DNA from: Tubulanus polymorphus
Taxonomy: Eukaryota; Nemertea; Palaeonemertea; Tubulaniformes; Tubulanidae
DNA: 64,000 bases
Assembly (NCBI RefSeq): GCF_964204645.1
Contig: NC_134029.1
Coordinates: forward strand, 2,117,001 to 2,181,000
Direction of reading: 5' to 3'
The translations under genes were made by a program, and so were the position numbers. The notes under the pieces were generated by a model. That model had not been told where the DNA came from, did no database searches, and worked only from the letters and a program-made list of their open reading frames with translations. Position 1 is the stretch's first letter. The number at the start of each line of letters is the position of its first letter. Positions 38,274 through 60,524 of this stretch are shown here, piece by piece.

Positions 38274-39237
38274 GTGCAAACGATTCATTTTGATGTAATA
38301 AGTGAAGATGATGATGTGGACGAATCAGACGACTCAAAAACTTCTCCGACGTCTACGCCGGATAATATCAGAGTCATCGTAGACGCTTCCCGGGCATGCG
38401 TGTCTCCGTTATTTCAACTGCTCGGTATATGTGGTAACACTTTATCTCTGGTTATATTTCCACGAATGAAAAGACGAGATATTTGACATTTCTGGCGGCC
38501 AGTGATCTGGTAAATATTTTGACGAATGGTCTCATTGATAGTTAGATGCACAATGTTCTTAAAGATTTCACCAACTCGAAAGTTTACGTTAATGTTTTAG
38601 GTTCGCTCATTATTTACTTTGTAAAACATTTCGTTACTTGTGGTACACTTCATCAGCGACTTCCACGTGGACTTTGATGATGTACAACATCGAGAAATGT
38701 ATCGCTATAATGCTACCTTTCACTCGCGAAAGATTAATTACATCGGGCAGAAGAAAATGCGCGATTCTCGCCGCAATAATATTAGCCATGATGGCTAGGT
38801 CCCCGTTTGCTTACAGTTACGATATTTACAATCGCAATTGTAGATTAGTATTTGACAAACTTCCCGCAGCGGGAACAATGATTCTCATAGCTATTGAACT
38901 TTCGACGACATTTTCCGTTCCTTGTTTAATTAACTGTGATAGTTTGAAATATATTCATCGGGTTTTCTAAGACTAAATCCAACAAAATGAAAGCTACGAT
39001 TGATAGACGTGGAACTGCGGTCGAGAAGGAGAAATCTTCTTGTTGAATCTTGTATCAGTATCAATGTTGTTTCTCATTACTGTTAAACCGGCCTGTGTTT
39101 TATGGAGTATATTTTGGATCCGTATTCTACTATTTACAGTATACGGACGGACAGTTTTGTACACAACCATCCATCCGAATAATAGACTATGCTTTGTGGA
39201 CGACAAATATTCAAAATTTGATTTTTTGACTTAACTT
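38274..39237 (+). pseudogene. Decayed rhodopsin-family GPCR (peptide-receptor-like)
   Basis: Pieces of a seven-helix receptor occur in order but in different frames. First is an acidic N-terminus, then TM1 (LLGICGNTLSLVIFPRMKRRD). A frameshift near 38480 precedes TM2 (TFLAASDLVNIL), followed by a stop near 38542. After another shift comes the TM3/ICL2 region (WYTSSATSTWTL, IEKCIAIMLPF, an (E/D)RY-type area) with TM4-TM5 to a stop near 38968. A TM6-like piece (VSMLFLITVKPACV) starts near 39040 in yet another register. At least three disruptions mean no functional receptor is made. GN in TM1 and LAASD in TM2 are rhodopsin-class signatures, and the overall look is that of the invertebrate FMRFamide/orphan peptide receptors. 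No introns are evident, so it may be a retrocopy or a decayed single-exon paralogue. Confidence 0.82.
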
Positions 39238-48640
<9,403 letters not shown>

Positions 48641-48748
48641 TAAAAAATTGCTTACTAAACGGCAGATAACGTAAAAATCCCCTCGGTACAAAAATATAGT
48701 TACCCGTAAAATCCGCGACAGACTAGTAGTACATAGGCGAAAGCTTGT

Positions 48749-48811
48749 GACAGATTTAGGCGAATTCTTTTTCGGCGAATTTATCTTCGCACCGAATTAC
48801 CTAAATCTGTC
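48749..48811. repeat. Imperfect inverted repeat, possible MITE remnant
   Basis: GACAGATTTAGGCGAATTC (48749-48767) is nearly the reverse complement of GAATTACCTAAATCTGTC (48794-48811), separated by a 26-bp loop. GGCGAATT recurs several times to about 48905. It may be a hairpin from a small transposon or a secondary structure left after decay. Confidence 0.5.
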
Positions 48812-51800
48812 CCGCCACGTCCATCAACAATACGAAAACATTTTCGAAAATCAATTTGCCGAGTAAAGCCTGTTACTTGGGCGAATTTCATAGGCGAATT
48901 TCGAAAGGTTTAAAAGCTTAAAAGATTTATCTGATACTTTATTTGAAAATTAGAAATATCGACCGAAAATAACGACCAAAAATACGCAAGATCAAAGTGA
49001 GAAAATAAAAGAAGAAATGTATCAACCATGGGAACAATATCATAATAGATACAAATAGTATATAATATCATAATAGTACAAAAAAGAGTAAAAAAGTATA
49101 AATGAGAGGATTTTGTTTATCTAAGTACTTGTAACGATAGAAATCTTACTGAACGTCGACACGGAGTCGGGCGAACTGTTTGTCTAATTTTTTCATACGC
49201 CGTTCAAAGGGCCGATGACTTTTACTAACACCCAGCCATAAAAAGAGTCATGAAAATTTGATATACTGGGAATCTTTGAGGCGTTTGTTGAGTACGGATT
49301 TTAATTACATTTTTCTCGTACCCTTGCATAAAAGAAACAGATTGTGAAGTGTGCAAAAAGTAAGAGAAATATACAATGTGTATATTTCAAGTTCCTGTCA
49401 ATTGTGTATTTTTCGACCGTTTGATAACATATGAACAATTTTCATAAGTGTTTATTAAATAATGTATTTTCTTGAATGATTTCATTTAACTTCATTTTTA
49501 TAATGTATAATGATATATTGTAATATTTAGTTGAAATAGAATATATTATATTATATTTGTTAATTGGTATATAAGTTATTTGAGTGCAAGATGCAAAATC
49601 AATCAGTTAAAGATAGGTAATGCGTTACAATTGAAAAAGAAAATATCAAATTCAGGCGATTTCTTTTTCAGATCGTTTGACAATCTGGAGATCAGTGGAT
49701 TGAAAGCGACTGTTTATAATATGGCTTCGTGCGACTCAAACAATTCCTTATCAAACATTAAATCACTGCTTTCTAAAATCCGCTCAGTTTCGACTGGCTT
49801 CCGTTTCATCATATTCAGATGTAAATTTTGCATTGAAAACCGACTGAGAAAAATCACCGTTTTTTTCGTTCACTCTAAAGTGTATCTGATTTGAAATTAA
49901 ATTACGGCGAGGCATTTTGTTCACTGAGGCGGCACCGATAAATCCCATTAATCCGAAGCAATTGGACGATCGGGTCGCTGATAAAAAAACTGGCTTAGCA
50001 CCGCAGTTTCTTTGAGCTACTTGACGAATCTTCAGATGTGAAATTAAAACACGTTATCTCGGATGATTTGGGCGGATGTTCAATGTTGACACTTGCCGTA
50101 CGGACGCGATAAATGGTATCTCTATAAGCAGCCGATATATACCGCATGCATGGTTATCAGCGTTCTGAAAGAGACATTGAGGAATCGTCTCCGAGCGAGC
50201 ATAGACCTGCAACTGACAAATCTTGAATACTGTCGATAGTAGATTGCCCGGTTATTTATATTTTACCAATGATTTTTCCGATTTTCTTTGATACGGCGAC
50301 TGACGGAATCAATACCGATAATTCACTGGATCCAGAAGGCTAAATTCCGCTCGTACAGATCAATATACGCCATTTTGATTTCGTATTTTGATTTTCTTCA
50401 TCTAGAAGTTCATCAAACATAATTCTAATCTGTTTTATCTCGAATTCAGAGAAAACGTCTTTTAATGATCAAACGATGAACACTTTTAGATCTCTTCGAT
50501 AAGTAACATGTAGCATTTCTGCGAGCATCGTTGACATACACACATGCGGTATAAATACATATAAAACACTCATATATATCACATGTAAGAATCGTATAGG
50601 ATTAACGGTTGAATAATTCAGCTAAAGAAATCATGTCAAGTAAACTTATTGCACGGTTCATTTGAAAACTACGCATTAACTTCCCGTAAATATTTGTTAA
50701 CGGTGTAATAAGAGTTGGTTTGAAATATTAGATATTATTGTGATCTTATATACCATTTACAGTAATTTCCGAATCTCGATTTATTAAATCAGGCAAGCAA
50801 AAAATGAACCCCAGTCAATTGTGGGTTCAGGCTGGACGGAAGATTGTTTGTACGAAGCCGAACCAAAATTTTCAATTATGATTCGATTTGAACAAAGAAA
50901 TTCTATAGATTCGAATTCAAAATCAAACTTCCGGTTTCGTTCCCGGCTGTTGTGGTGGGTTTGTAAGCAAGACCAAATCAAATGAATTAATCCAATAAAT
51001 GAGGGACAATTTCGATCCTATTTCAAGATCTCAAGTCTAAGATGTCATGCAGCAGGCCTACACGTAATAGTATGTTTCTAATTAGACATTCTGAAACTGA
51101 GGATATATATGTATACACACATGCTGTGATTAACTAATCAAATGTGACCAGACAGACTTCTAGACAAATTAAGATAAGATGTCGCTGTTTTGAATATGAT
51201 CTGTTCTGAAATTACTTGAGCTGATTATCTGAATAACTAAAGCGGTCGAGTTTCAATAAATACGATACTTATTCAAAAATATAACGACAATCTCTTGATG
51301 ACAAACTCTGTTTCATCAAATTGATTCATGGTCCCGAAAAATATGACTTCCACATAAGTTAGAAATATCTTCTTTCGTGCGTGATTCCCCGTAGAAAAAA
51401 GCCTATGCTTCAATGCCCGAAAGAATATTATGCAAACAGCAAAAAAACATTTCATACTTATGTCTACGAAGAAAGATTATATCACAAGTATATTTGCCAT
51501 TCTTTCATACTGAAACGATATGCTACGAAGCGCTGGAAAGGCCATAAAATATTCACTCGGTAACCTTCGGTTTTAGGACACCAGATTTGAGTTGATTGAT
51601 TTGAACCTTTGAACCATAGCTACGTATGCGTTAGGTCGATTTTCCGCTTATTTCATTTGGTAAATGTTGCAAACGTCAAACGGCGTTGGTTTCTATTTTC
51701 GTGATGTGCCTTGGCGGTTGATGATGATGGTGTTAATGAATTTAATTTGAATGGCACTCGATCAATAAATTCTGAAGATCGAGAGGGGATAGTAACCATC

Positions 51801-54490
51801 GTATGAGAGTCTAGGGGATTGAGAGAAATTTATCGTATCCTGGGCGAGTGTGTGTGCGGTGCGTCTTTACATGGCTGTGTAGACATTCGTCATGGCGGCG
51901 AATTTTTCGTGATCGTACACCATGCCGCGTGTATCGAGTTTTACAAGTGGTTCTTAATGAGTCGATGGTAGAATTCAAGAATTATGGCACTCTTCAGACG
52001 TTTGGGATTTACCGCGCCTCGTGTTGCTGCATATAGCAATACTGTATGTTTCACCGCATAAACTCGTTTTTATATGTCCCAGTAAACATAATCAAGTTGT
52101 ATCCAATTGTTAATATTTGATACACAAAAATTGAGGAAAATTGTGATTCCCGTCTATTTCGCATCTCAAACGATGTCCCTCAACCCGATGAAATTCGTAT
52201 ATTCCGCTATGATTTCATTTCGAAAGGTTTTAATTCATTTTTCAATGTGAATTCTACTCCTAATGTACAAGTTCACGTGTTTCTAGAAAGCAGAGGAAAA
52301 TCATGCGAAGAAAAATCTATCGTCAACTTTTAGAAGAATTGGTTGAAGTTTGGAAGCCATTTGTACATCTGATTGAAGGATTAGCTATTGTAAACAAGTG
52401 ATACTCAGGGAGTAATTAGACTGAGATGTTTCCGTAGACCGTTAATGAAAGCTGAGATTACTTTCTACTTAGATTAGAAAGGTATGGTAAGGTAATCTCA
52501 TTTCTCAAATACTTCAAAATGACGCCATTTTCAGTGTGTGAGACATGCGGAAGGAATCCAACCACTTCGAATTTCACGACTCATTAATAATGGTTCCGAT
52601 TGTAATATACATTCAGTACGTACATACTTACTTAAAGTTATCGACGCCGTAACAAGTAATTAGAAGAAGATACATCCTCAATGGAAGAGATTAAGATCAA
52701 TCACGTTAAAAGCATAATGCAACCTACTATCAGTTTCAAACATTTCTCAAATATGCCCGCGTCGATGTAGATCAAACAAAATCAGCTCAAACAGTTTCGA
52801 TGAAACAAGCTCAAGTTACCTTTCGAAAACAATAACGAACTGCCGGAAAACGACGTAAGAAGCATGTGGATTTATCATCCGGAATTGCGAATAGAAAATT
52901 ATCTATAGATCGTTACGCGTTTCTCAATTTTTTAATGATTTGAAATGCCCTTTGAATGTTAAATTCTGTAACAAAAATGAGATTGGTAAAAGCGAGGGTG
53001 AAGATCTTTAGATTTGTTAGTTCTGATTGAAATTTGATAAGTGACTTATGAGATTTCATTAACAGGAAAATTGTATCGCAAGATCTTTCCGCAATGGAAT
53101 TCCGATAGAAGCGATCAGTTTGAAAAATTTGGTGTTGATTATTCTTAAGATGCCGTAGATTGCTTCATCGATATTCGACAACATTCGATATTCGAAGTCG
53201 ATTAGATTTGAATAGATTGTAGATTATTATTCATCATTCTTTTATCACGGCAGTGCGACATCGGGTGGAGGCAGCTATTGCTACTGTAAATCTTGCCTTC
53301 CCCAAGGACGAAGCTTAATACACCGAATCTCAGGAATCATTACCGCAAAACCTGTACACGTATATCGGAAAATTAGCGGAATATCACCGCGAGAAGGAAG
53401 CAGCTTGCGGGCATTCGACCTGATAATACATTCGCATTTAACCTGAACTATGACGACAGTTTTTCTACTTATAAAATATCCGTTCGATTCCTAATATGAA
53501 TATGAACTATACCCGCGATGAAATACCTAATCTATAGTTTCATAATTTACAGACATTTTGGACTAGATATATATTTACACATTTATTTCTTGATTTCGCC
53601 GTCACTCGGAAACTTTGTTCCCACTCGTTGTACGTAGGTTCAGTTTTATGGACAAGGCCCCGGTCTCAAAGACCCAGTTCCACATGCTCTAGGCTCATCT
53701 CCACATTTCCCGCGCCTCAAATTTCAAAATATTTTCTGCGGGAGGAGCCCCAAGCGCCCCGCTTTGAATGATGCAAACCTTGTCTGAAATTCTGATCCGC
53801 CGCTCTGACTCTAAAACATTGAAAATTGTTCGGAACTTGATTAGAAAATTTAAAGAAAAGAAACTGGACACCGATTTCCGGAAGAAAATTACCTATCTAT
53901 AAACGATCTGACGGCGGCTTAAGATCTGGACGTCTTTAAGGGATTTTTCGGTCGTAATTAAACTATCAGGTGCGTATCTAGTGACATGTCAATTTGAAAT
54001 CGAATAACTATACCCGATACAGCTAGTGTAGCATCGCGAACAATCAGTTTGCCGACATTTTTTTCTTTATACAAAAATTTGCAACTAACGCGCTATCGTA
54101 TCGATTTAAACCTTAGGAAATTCTACCAATTATATATATATATATATATATATAATGTACTTATATATATTGAGTGTAACTGATATTTTAAAAGGTATTT
54201 TGATTTTCAGCACCGGAAACAGGAAGCACAACGTATTCTGTAAGTCAGCGTGAAGCGTAGGTTGAGTTTCTTTATTGTTGATGATCAAGAAAACGAATGG
54301 TAAGAAATTATAGTTATATTCGTAGAATATATTATTCCCTTATTAGATTCGTTCGTTGGATTTTTAAAGGGTACTTTAAACACAAACAGAGACTACGTTA
54401 TGTATAAATTGGTTGTTTTAACGCATAATACAAAATACAAAAATGCATAAGTAAAGACATCTAGATCTAAAAGAGTAAATCTTCCATTAC
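48812..54490. other. Gene-poor stretch up to the signal-peptide exon
   Basis: No supported gene. A GC-rich patch at about 53635-53790, with a small GGTCT/AGACC hairpin, stands out from the AT-rich surroundings and may be an old dispersed repeat. (TA)n lies at 54131-54154. The 104-codon frame at 49580-49894 has no recognisable features. Confidence 0.5.
54131..54154. repeat. (TA)n microsatellite, short
   Basis: Twenty-four bases of TA dinucleotide. Confidence 0.95.
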
Positions 54491-54705
54491 CTGTGAACAT
54501 CTTGCGGACGAATATTTGCATAAGGGAAATCTACAGTTTGTGAATCATGGCCATCATTGGATTCATTTTCGGCGTCTTTTGCGATGGAATCAATGCGAAC
54601 CATTCCTTTATAAGTTTTTTCAGCCGAGGCGGTTGCCGAAAGCTGGCCATACATCCAAAAAGTTACGATTAGAATCCAGAATTTTGCTAGCGTATTCGTA
54701 TCCAT
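54491..54705 (-). CDS. Rdl: Signal-peptide exon, probable exon 1 of the Rdl-type gene
   Basis: A minus-strand exon starts at ATG 54705 (another in-frame ATG lies at 54729) with a signal peptide: MDTNTLAK, a hydrophobic core WILIVTFW, then a small-residue ATASA cleavage region. A short polar segment follows and ends at a GTAATG donor. The exon stops in phase 2 (CAC AG), exactly what the receptor exon at 24317 needs (G CAA...), giving Arg at the junction, and the whole frame then sums to 567 codons. Rdl proteins begin with a signal peptide and a variable segment, so the fit is good. The cost is an intron of about 30 kb. It could instead start another secreted protein on this strand; I saw no nearer candidate with the right phase. 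Confidence 0.58.
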
Positions 54706-54729
54706 GTTGGGATCGCGTAGACTATGCAT

Positions 54730-57360
54730 ATCAACTTCATGGCTCTAGCCCATCTTTTTTATTAAGTTCAAAACGGAGTTTGCTTATGAATCCCCAGCTT
54801 CGCGGCCAAAGTAGTTCGGTGCTCTTAAATGCGATGTCAAACGTTGTAACTGTAGTTTATGTTGTGGGATAACACGACGGAGCTCTCAACATGAATCGAT
54901 TGCCGCGACTGAACGTATGTGGCGAGTTTAAAATGCCGTTTCGCATTTCGTCCTGCGCTATCGATGAACGAATTGAAGCAAACTCGATTTAGCGCAAAAC
55001 TCAATTCTTGCCGCTCAGTGGGATTACATCCTGAGCCTTGATTAAGACTAAGGTGATGCTCGGTCAATTTTGACCATGGGATTATCATCACAATCCTTAG
55101 CTTCGACTTGCCGAGTTTCCGATCCAAACGTACGTATGCCCAGACAATATGAATTAACAAGTCGATTGAGAACTTGATTAAAATGCAACGTTTATCAAAC
55201 AAAGAATATAGTTTCTCGCTATGAATTACCAGTTACTCTCCAGAATAATCCCGCGTCCTGGGATTTCGTTAGATTTCAATCCGAAGTAATCATTGACTGG
55301 TAATCGAACAATGCGCTCATCTGGAAGGCTAGCAGGTTCGGAAAGTAAACCAATATATCTGTGTTTACTAAGTTAAAAGTTTGGATAGCCAAGCATTGTA
55401 TGATACGCTGATCATAAGTCCCTTGCTAATGTTCAGTCGGTTTGCTGAAGGCAGATTGAATTCCCTTCTTCGCAGTCGAAGATGCGACTCGCAATTCAAT
55501 TGATTAAACGCAGTCTTGTTGGCCGCGTACTTAGAGGGCTGGAATGTAAAAACTAATTAGGGTTGACCGATACCCCGGTTACAGCAGTTGAACTAGAATC
55601 TCGATATTGCCACTGATATTTCTGAGTAGTCAATTAATTAAGAATAAACGCTTCGAAATTCGTTGATTATTGATAAATCGTTATTTGTCAGTTATTGTCC
55701 GATTAGCGCTGATTGTAGCATCGAAAATCGAAATCATCGAGAACAAAATTCTGAATGCATACAGGCGTAGGAATACTCGAACGAATTACTTTCAGTCCCC
55801 CGCAAAATTAATTACACAACTTCTTCTGAATTGAAGGCCAGTTCTTTCTGCCAATACGAGAACAAACACTCAACATAATCTGCAAACTTCGTTTATTAAT
55901 AAACGTGACTGTTCTTAATATAAAAAGAGTCATTAATATTTTGTACATGAACCCCGCAATCCTTGATTAGCGCCGTGAACGTGAAGTTCACTCGACCTTT
56001 CTGTTCATTTGCTCCACTGTGCGTGCCTCGTAGAAAACACCAATAATGCAAAAAAGTCGAACCCGAAGAACGAACTTCATCACATGTTTTGTTATTACTT
56101 CAATCAATGTTGACAAATAAATGAATTCGAATTTCTAGAATTCGTTACGCGACAATTCTGCGAATAGGCCCTACGTACAGTTCATATCATTATAGGTTTT
56201 TAGATAATAAAATAACAAGTCAAAGTGGAAAAAGTGTGTTAATTGAAGTTTTCCGATGGTACCAACGTTTCGTTCTATTATCGAGATGTGTTATATTTGC
56301 TTAGAAATATTGGTGATATATACAGGCACTTGTCGCATATTTACCGATGCTGCTAAAGTTTTCCAATTTTCCGATTCTTCGAAATTTAAACGTTTTAAAA
56401 CTAGGTCGTATATTGTACTGAACTCTTTCGAGCAAGAGAGGTACTTCTTACGTATAAAGCTACGTAAGTTTCCCGCAAGACGAATATTTCAACGCATACA
56501 GATAGAAGCGCCATCTATATGAATATCCAATTATGTACTACAATGATTGATGTTAAAATAGAGAATGACGCTGGTGTTTATGCAATTTCGTTTAAATCGA
56601 AGCACATGATTGGAAATTTCGGATCCGCATTGTCAGTGCATAGAGAATTTGACAAGTAATCCACACCTGACTTTTCACCATAACCGATTGGTCTCAACAC
56701 TTGACTACTGGTTCAACAAAGTAAGCAATTTTCAGCACTTGTAGCGCAGAAAAAATAGCAATTTTGTCGGAATTGCCATTGACAACCTCCTGGCTGGGCC
56801 AACAAGTGTGAAATTCCGTGCAACTGCCAATTGTGAAACTGCGTCTGGAGAGTGCTCCTCTAAATCCAAAAGAAAAACAATAACATCTCAACCGAAAATT
56901 CTTATTACTATAAATTCATTCTTTTCAATAACATTAACAATTAAAATCATCACAGACATAAATTGATAGAAGCTTCAAATACTCAACACAGCATCAGATA
57001 TACAGGCATTGTAAGAAAATGTTAGCTTTTTAAACATAGTTTTGAAGGATTATTATTTAAATTGTGCAAAACCACTACAATTTCCTTATTAAGTTGACTT
57101 ATTCAAGATTTATAAATACATAAAAAGCTTTAAGAATTGGAGATTTTCAAAATCAGTATGATCGTTTTTCAAAATATTATATTGCAATTAATTCCAAACA
57201 AACAAAATCAATACAGCAAACATTGTAAGATTTTGATTCGTTTTGAATTATGTCCTTTGTGAGTTAGATTTTTCTAAATCTTAGAACTCCGAGAGATCTT
57301 TAAGAAATATTACATTCTCTTTCCTCAAACCTCAGTAAATTCTACTGTTGTGTAACAATG
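54730..57360. other. Region between signal-peptide exon and PGPEP1
   Basis: No gene is supported. A 121-codon minus frame (54837-55202) is the longest here, but it has no motif, signal peptide or usable splice context. The sequence just above 54730 should contain the promoter and 5' UTR of the minus-strand signal-peptide gene, but I see no clear TATA or initiator. The 3' UTR of PGPEP1 lies below 57361. Confidence 0.45.
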
Positions 57361-58907
57361 TTAGTGATCATTGTCACGTAATTGAGACAACATGGCTAAG
57401 ATCGCTTTCTGTAAACCTAGCGCTAGTTCATGAGCTGAATATGGGTCGTTCAATGGTGGCACGTGTATGAATGCTGTCCTCGATCTATCAATGTTCAACG
57501 ACGTAAAATATATAAAATCACAAAGATACCTAGAAAAATATAGAAAATATTGATAGTTAAACATCCATATACAATGTTCATAGTGAAGTTTACATGTGTA
57601 TGAAAAATTGCACTGATTTTCATCCTCATGCCAGCAATTCTCACTCGTATAGACATTAAAACCAAAAACCATGGATAGTTTATACAAATGGAAGTAATTT
57701 CTGATTCTAACAGTTATATAACAGATTGAAGTAGCGGTATTTACCGTCCAGGGTCTAGTGACGTGACTGCGTTCACCGGTGTATTTGTATCATTGTTAAT
57801 CTCAATGCACACTAAATCCATATCAATTCCTGACATCAGACAGTCGGTGGGTACAGTTGATACACATTTATAATCAGCTGGACACTGTCCAATAAAATCT
57901 TTTTTACAATAATTGTCATTATGGGCCTGTTGTTCTAAAGTGATCGCATTAGCTATTCCTGATACTCCCACATGCACCATCAACTAGAAAATGCAACAAA
58001 ATCTATAAAAGTCAGAGAATTAGATTTATGAACAGTCTTTATCTCGCTTCTGTTACCAATCTAACAACTTGCATTTGGATATGAGAAGAGTTTTAAGTAG
58101 TCTTATTATTCAAAGACTGCTTTAAGCCATTATTAGCAGGTTTAAGGTTTCCTGATTTTGGAGACTTTTTACCAAGGAACCCTGCTGCCTCTGAGGAGTC
58201 AACTCTTCAACCCTAGAATGATGAAACTAGTGTGGTTAAGACCAATGGTTTTATGAACAAAAATAATAATGTGTGGAAGATACATACATCTGGTTTATGT
58301 TCATTCCACAATGTTGGAACTGTTTCTTTTACAGTCGTATATTCAACTGGAATTTCACACGTCACTAAATCAATATCATCTCTTGATGGAAAACCTATCG
58401 TCGCTAAAGTGCTTGCTGCTACCCAACTTGCGTTTACTGGATGATCTTTAAACGGACCAAACCCTGTAAATATGTTATTTACAACATTCATATACACAAT
58501 TAAGCTTATACTTTCTGGCAGGAGATAATATTTATATAATAAGCAGAATAATAAAATTCAGTAATTCAAAAAGGCGATATTTGGCCGACACAGCATTATT
58601 CCTGGTAACGCTATTTAGCCGATAACTCGCTCTGATTGGCTAATTTACACAGTGTGCGCACCGCACTGATGTGTGCTACTTTTCAAAAATTCAAGAAAAA
58701 TGTGAGAACAGAATTATTATAAATAGAGCAGTATTCGAACCTGGGCCAGCAGGGGGTATTGCTAAGCTAGTTCAGCATCATAGCCCACTGAGGCTCATTG
58801 AATCAAACTGAACTTTTTAGTAAAATAATGCCGCGTTTGGCAAAATGTTCACTTCATTGACATTAATAAATACCTGTCAAAACGACTTTGTTTTTATTAT
58901 TAGGCAT
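57361..58907 (-). CDS. PGPEP1: Pyroglutamyl-peptidase I, complete, four exons
   Basis: Exons on the minus strand: 58907-58874, 58463-58288, 57983-57745, 57529-57361. Splice phases match at every junction (1, 0, 2) and the sum is 206 codons, giving 205 residues against 209 for human PGPEP1. It is a cytosolic cysteine peptidase (family C15) that removes N-terminal pyroglutamate from peptides. The N-terminal VVLTGFGPF and VNASW motifs are present. Catalytic residues are all in place: Glu87 in VHVGVSG...TLE, Cys153 in GRYLCDF, His172 in FIHVPPL. EIPVEY is also conserved. The start was chosen because the 34-bp first exon supplies exactly the MPNNKNKVVLTG lead and phase needed. The gene is head-to-head with the PDE8-like exon 1.6 kb away. 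Confidence 0.96.
58729..58800 (-). repeat. tRNA-like SINE head or tRNA relic
   Basis: On the minus strand, GAGCCTCAGTGGGCTATG resembles a pol III A box and D arm, and about 40 bp later CCAGGTTCGAATACTG resembles a B box and T arm. It does not fold as an intact tRNA by eye, so a tRNA-derived SINE head is more likely than a functional gene. Confidence 0.5.
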
Positions 58908-60524
58908 ACCGCTGATAATACTGGAATCGACAGATAATTAAATGTTGACTCGTGAGTTGAGAACTGCGAAGTTGAAAGAAAGAGTCAAACTCACTCAACA
59001 AAAAATCGACAAGAAAAAGAAGAAATTTTAGAGAAATAAATAAGGACCAATAAATAAATAAGAATCAAGGCCAAGAATCAACAAACCCGGAAGTAAATTC
59101 TCGAGTCGACGGCGTATATCGCGTTACAGGTTCCAGCGGTTCCAGTGCCTTATACACAAATAATCAGCACGAATTTGATAATTTGCGCGCAAATCATTCT
59201 AAGTAAAAACCGTATCAACATTTCATATTTTTTCCGAATCAGCTAAAATGACTAAATCTGAAGCTTTTTATATATGAAAAATATGAATTTGTATATCGCG
59301 AGTCGATGTGGAGAGGTGTGTCTGGCAGGTTATCCTAGTCCCTTGCGGCCTTGTTTCGTGGTGCACTGTCTTCGGAAGCATTAACACGACCAGGAAGAAC
59401 ATTTTTTTTCATATTTCTGGTCGATATTATCTCTGTTTCTGCGCTTATGGTGCTAGTGTTCGTCGATTGAAATTTATAGATTGGTTAATGGTGATATGTG
59501 TAAGTGTAAGCTACTGATACTGGTTTACTGTGAGGTCTGAACGGTTCGAACTGAGGAGCATATCTTGTCATCATCGTCTACTTAAAAACTAAATTTAACT
59601 CATTATTCGGCCTAGCACTAGCAGGCCTAGGCCTACTGTCAAAACAAACGTCAACTCTTCGCATACACTGCTGGGCTGACCTGAATATTAGTAGATGTGA
59701 CTCATTCGTTTCTATCACAGTCTAACGTGATGGATGGATTGATGGAATTCATATTATCTTGTTGATTTCAGGTAGGCCTAATCAATCAGATAGAGGCATC
59801 AGGGGTATGTGAAAGCCTGCTGCAGTACCGGCGGTCAGGGACTGTGAATGCCAATTTTCAAAATTGAAGACGCATTCATGTTTTCACACATTTTGAAAGC
59901 TTTTCGTGGGGCAGTGTTTTTAGAAGGCTATTTGTAACTGCCCCCACAACTTGCGCGATTAAATTTACAATAATTTTGAAAATTTGATTTATGTCGTCTT
60001 TTCAAAATAGTTATTGATTAACCCCCTGTCCGATTTCTAAACGCTGGATGGCCAACTTGACTTGCGAGTGCAATAGGCTGGTTCACTGGGGATTGAACTT
60101 ACCACGTCTCGATTGCCAGTCAAACACGCCACTGAGCCATGGAACAGTCACAATATGATAACCTAGAAGAGAAATTGAAATAGGCCCCTAATTGAATTTT
60201 TATATCTGAATTAAAATGATTTAATAGGCCTTCTATCTAAGGTAAAATCTATCCGAGGCTGATGTGAATTCATTCCCAGTTTATTTAATTCTGCGTTAAT
60301 TTGTTTTCAGGATGATGAAACGCTGATAAATAGTAGTTAGAGGAAGAATTAACAGTTGGATACTTAAAGTTCACTCGGGTCGTCACGGGATCATAAAATA
60401 AAACATAACACGCACAACACGGTACGTGGCAAAACTCATACAGAGAGACAGGATTAAGACAAATGTTGTCGTTAGTTTCGCGTCACTGTCAACGTGTTGT
60501 TGTTAGCTTCTCGTAACTGGAATA
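58908..60524. other. Intergenic region between divergent PGPEP1 and PDE8-like genes
   Basis: This should contain both promoters. Two tRNA-like pieces lie nearby, at 58729-58800 (inside PGPEP1 intron 1) and 60080-60145. A TTGTTTTCAG at 60301-60310 could be the acceptor of the 5' UTR part of the PDE8-like exon, so transcription on the + strand may begin well upstream. No other coding exon is seen. Confidence 0.5.
60080..60145 (-). repeat. tRNA-like SINE head or tRNA relic
   Basis: On the minus strand, CCATGGCTCAGTGGCGTG looks like an A box and D arm, and about 30 bp later GTAAGTTCAATCCCCAG looks like a B box and T arm. The stems are imperfect and the flank (about 60010-60080) may be the SINE body. 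This is a second tRNA-derived element within 1.4 kb of the first. Confidence 0.55.

Noticed and set aside
54516-54872. 118-codon plus frame over the signal-peptide exon
   Set aside because: It is antisense to the better-supported minus-strand exon and has no motif.
54837-55202. 121-codon minus frame
   Set aside because: No domain or signal is recognised and the sense strand offers no gene model. A decayed element is possible but unsupported.
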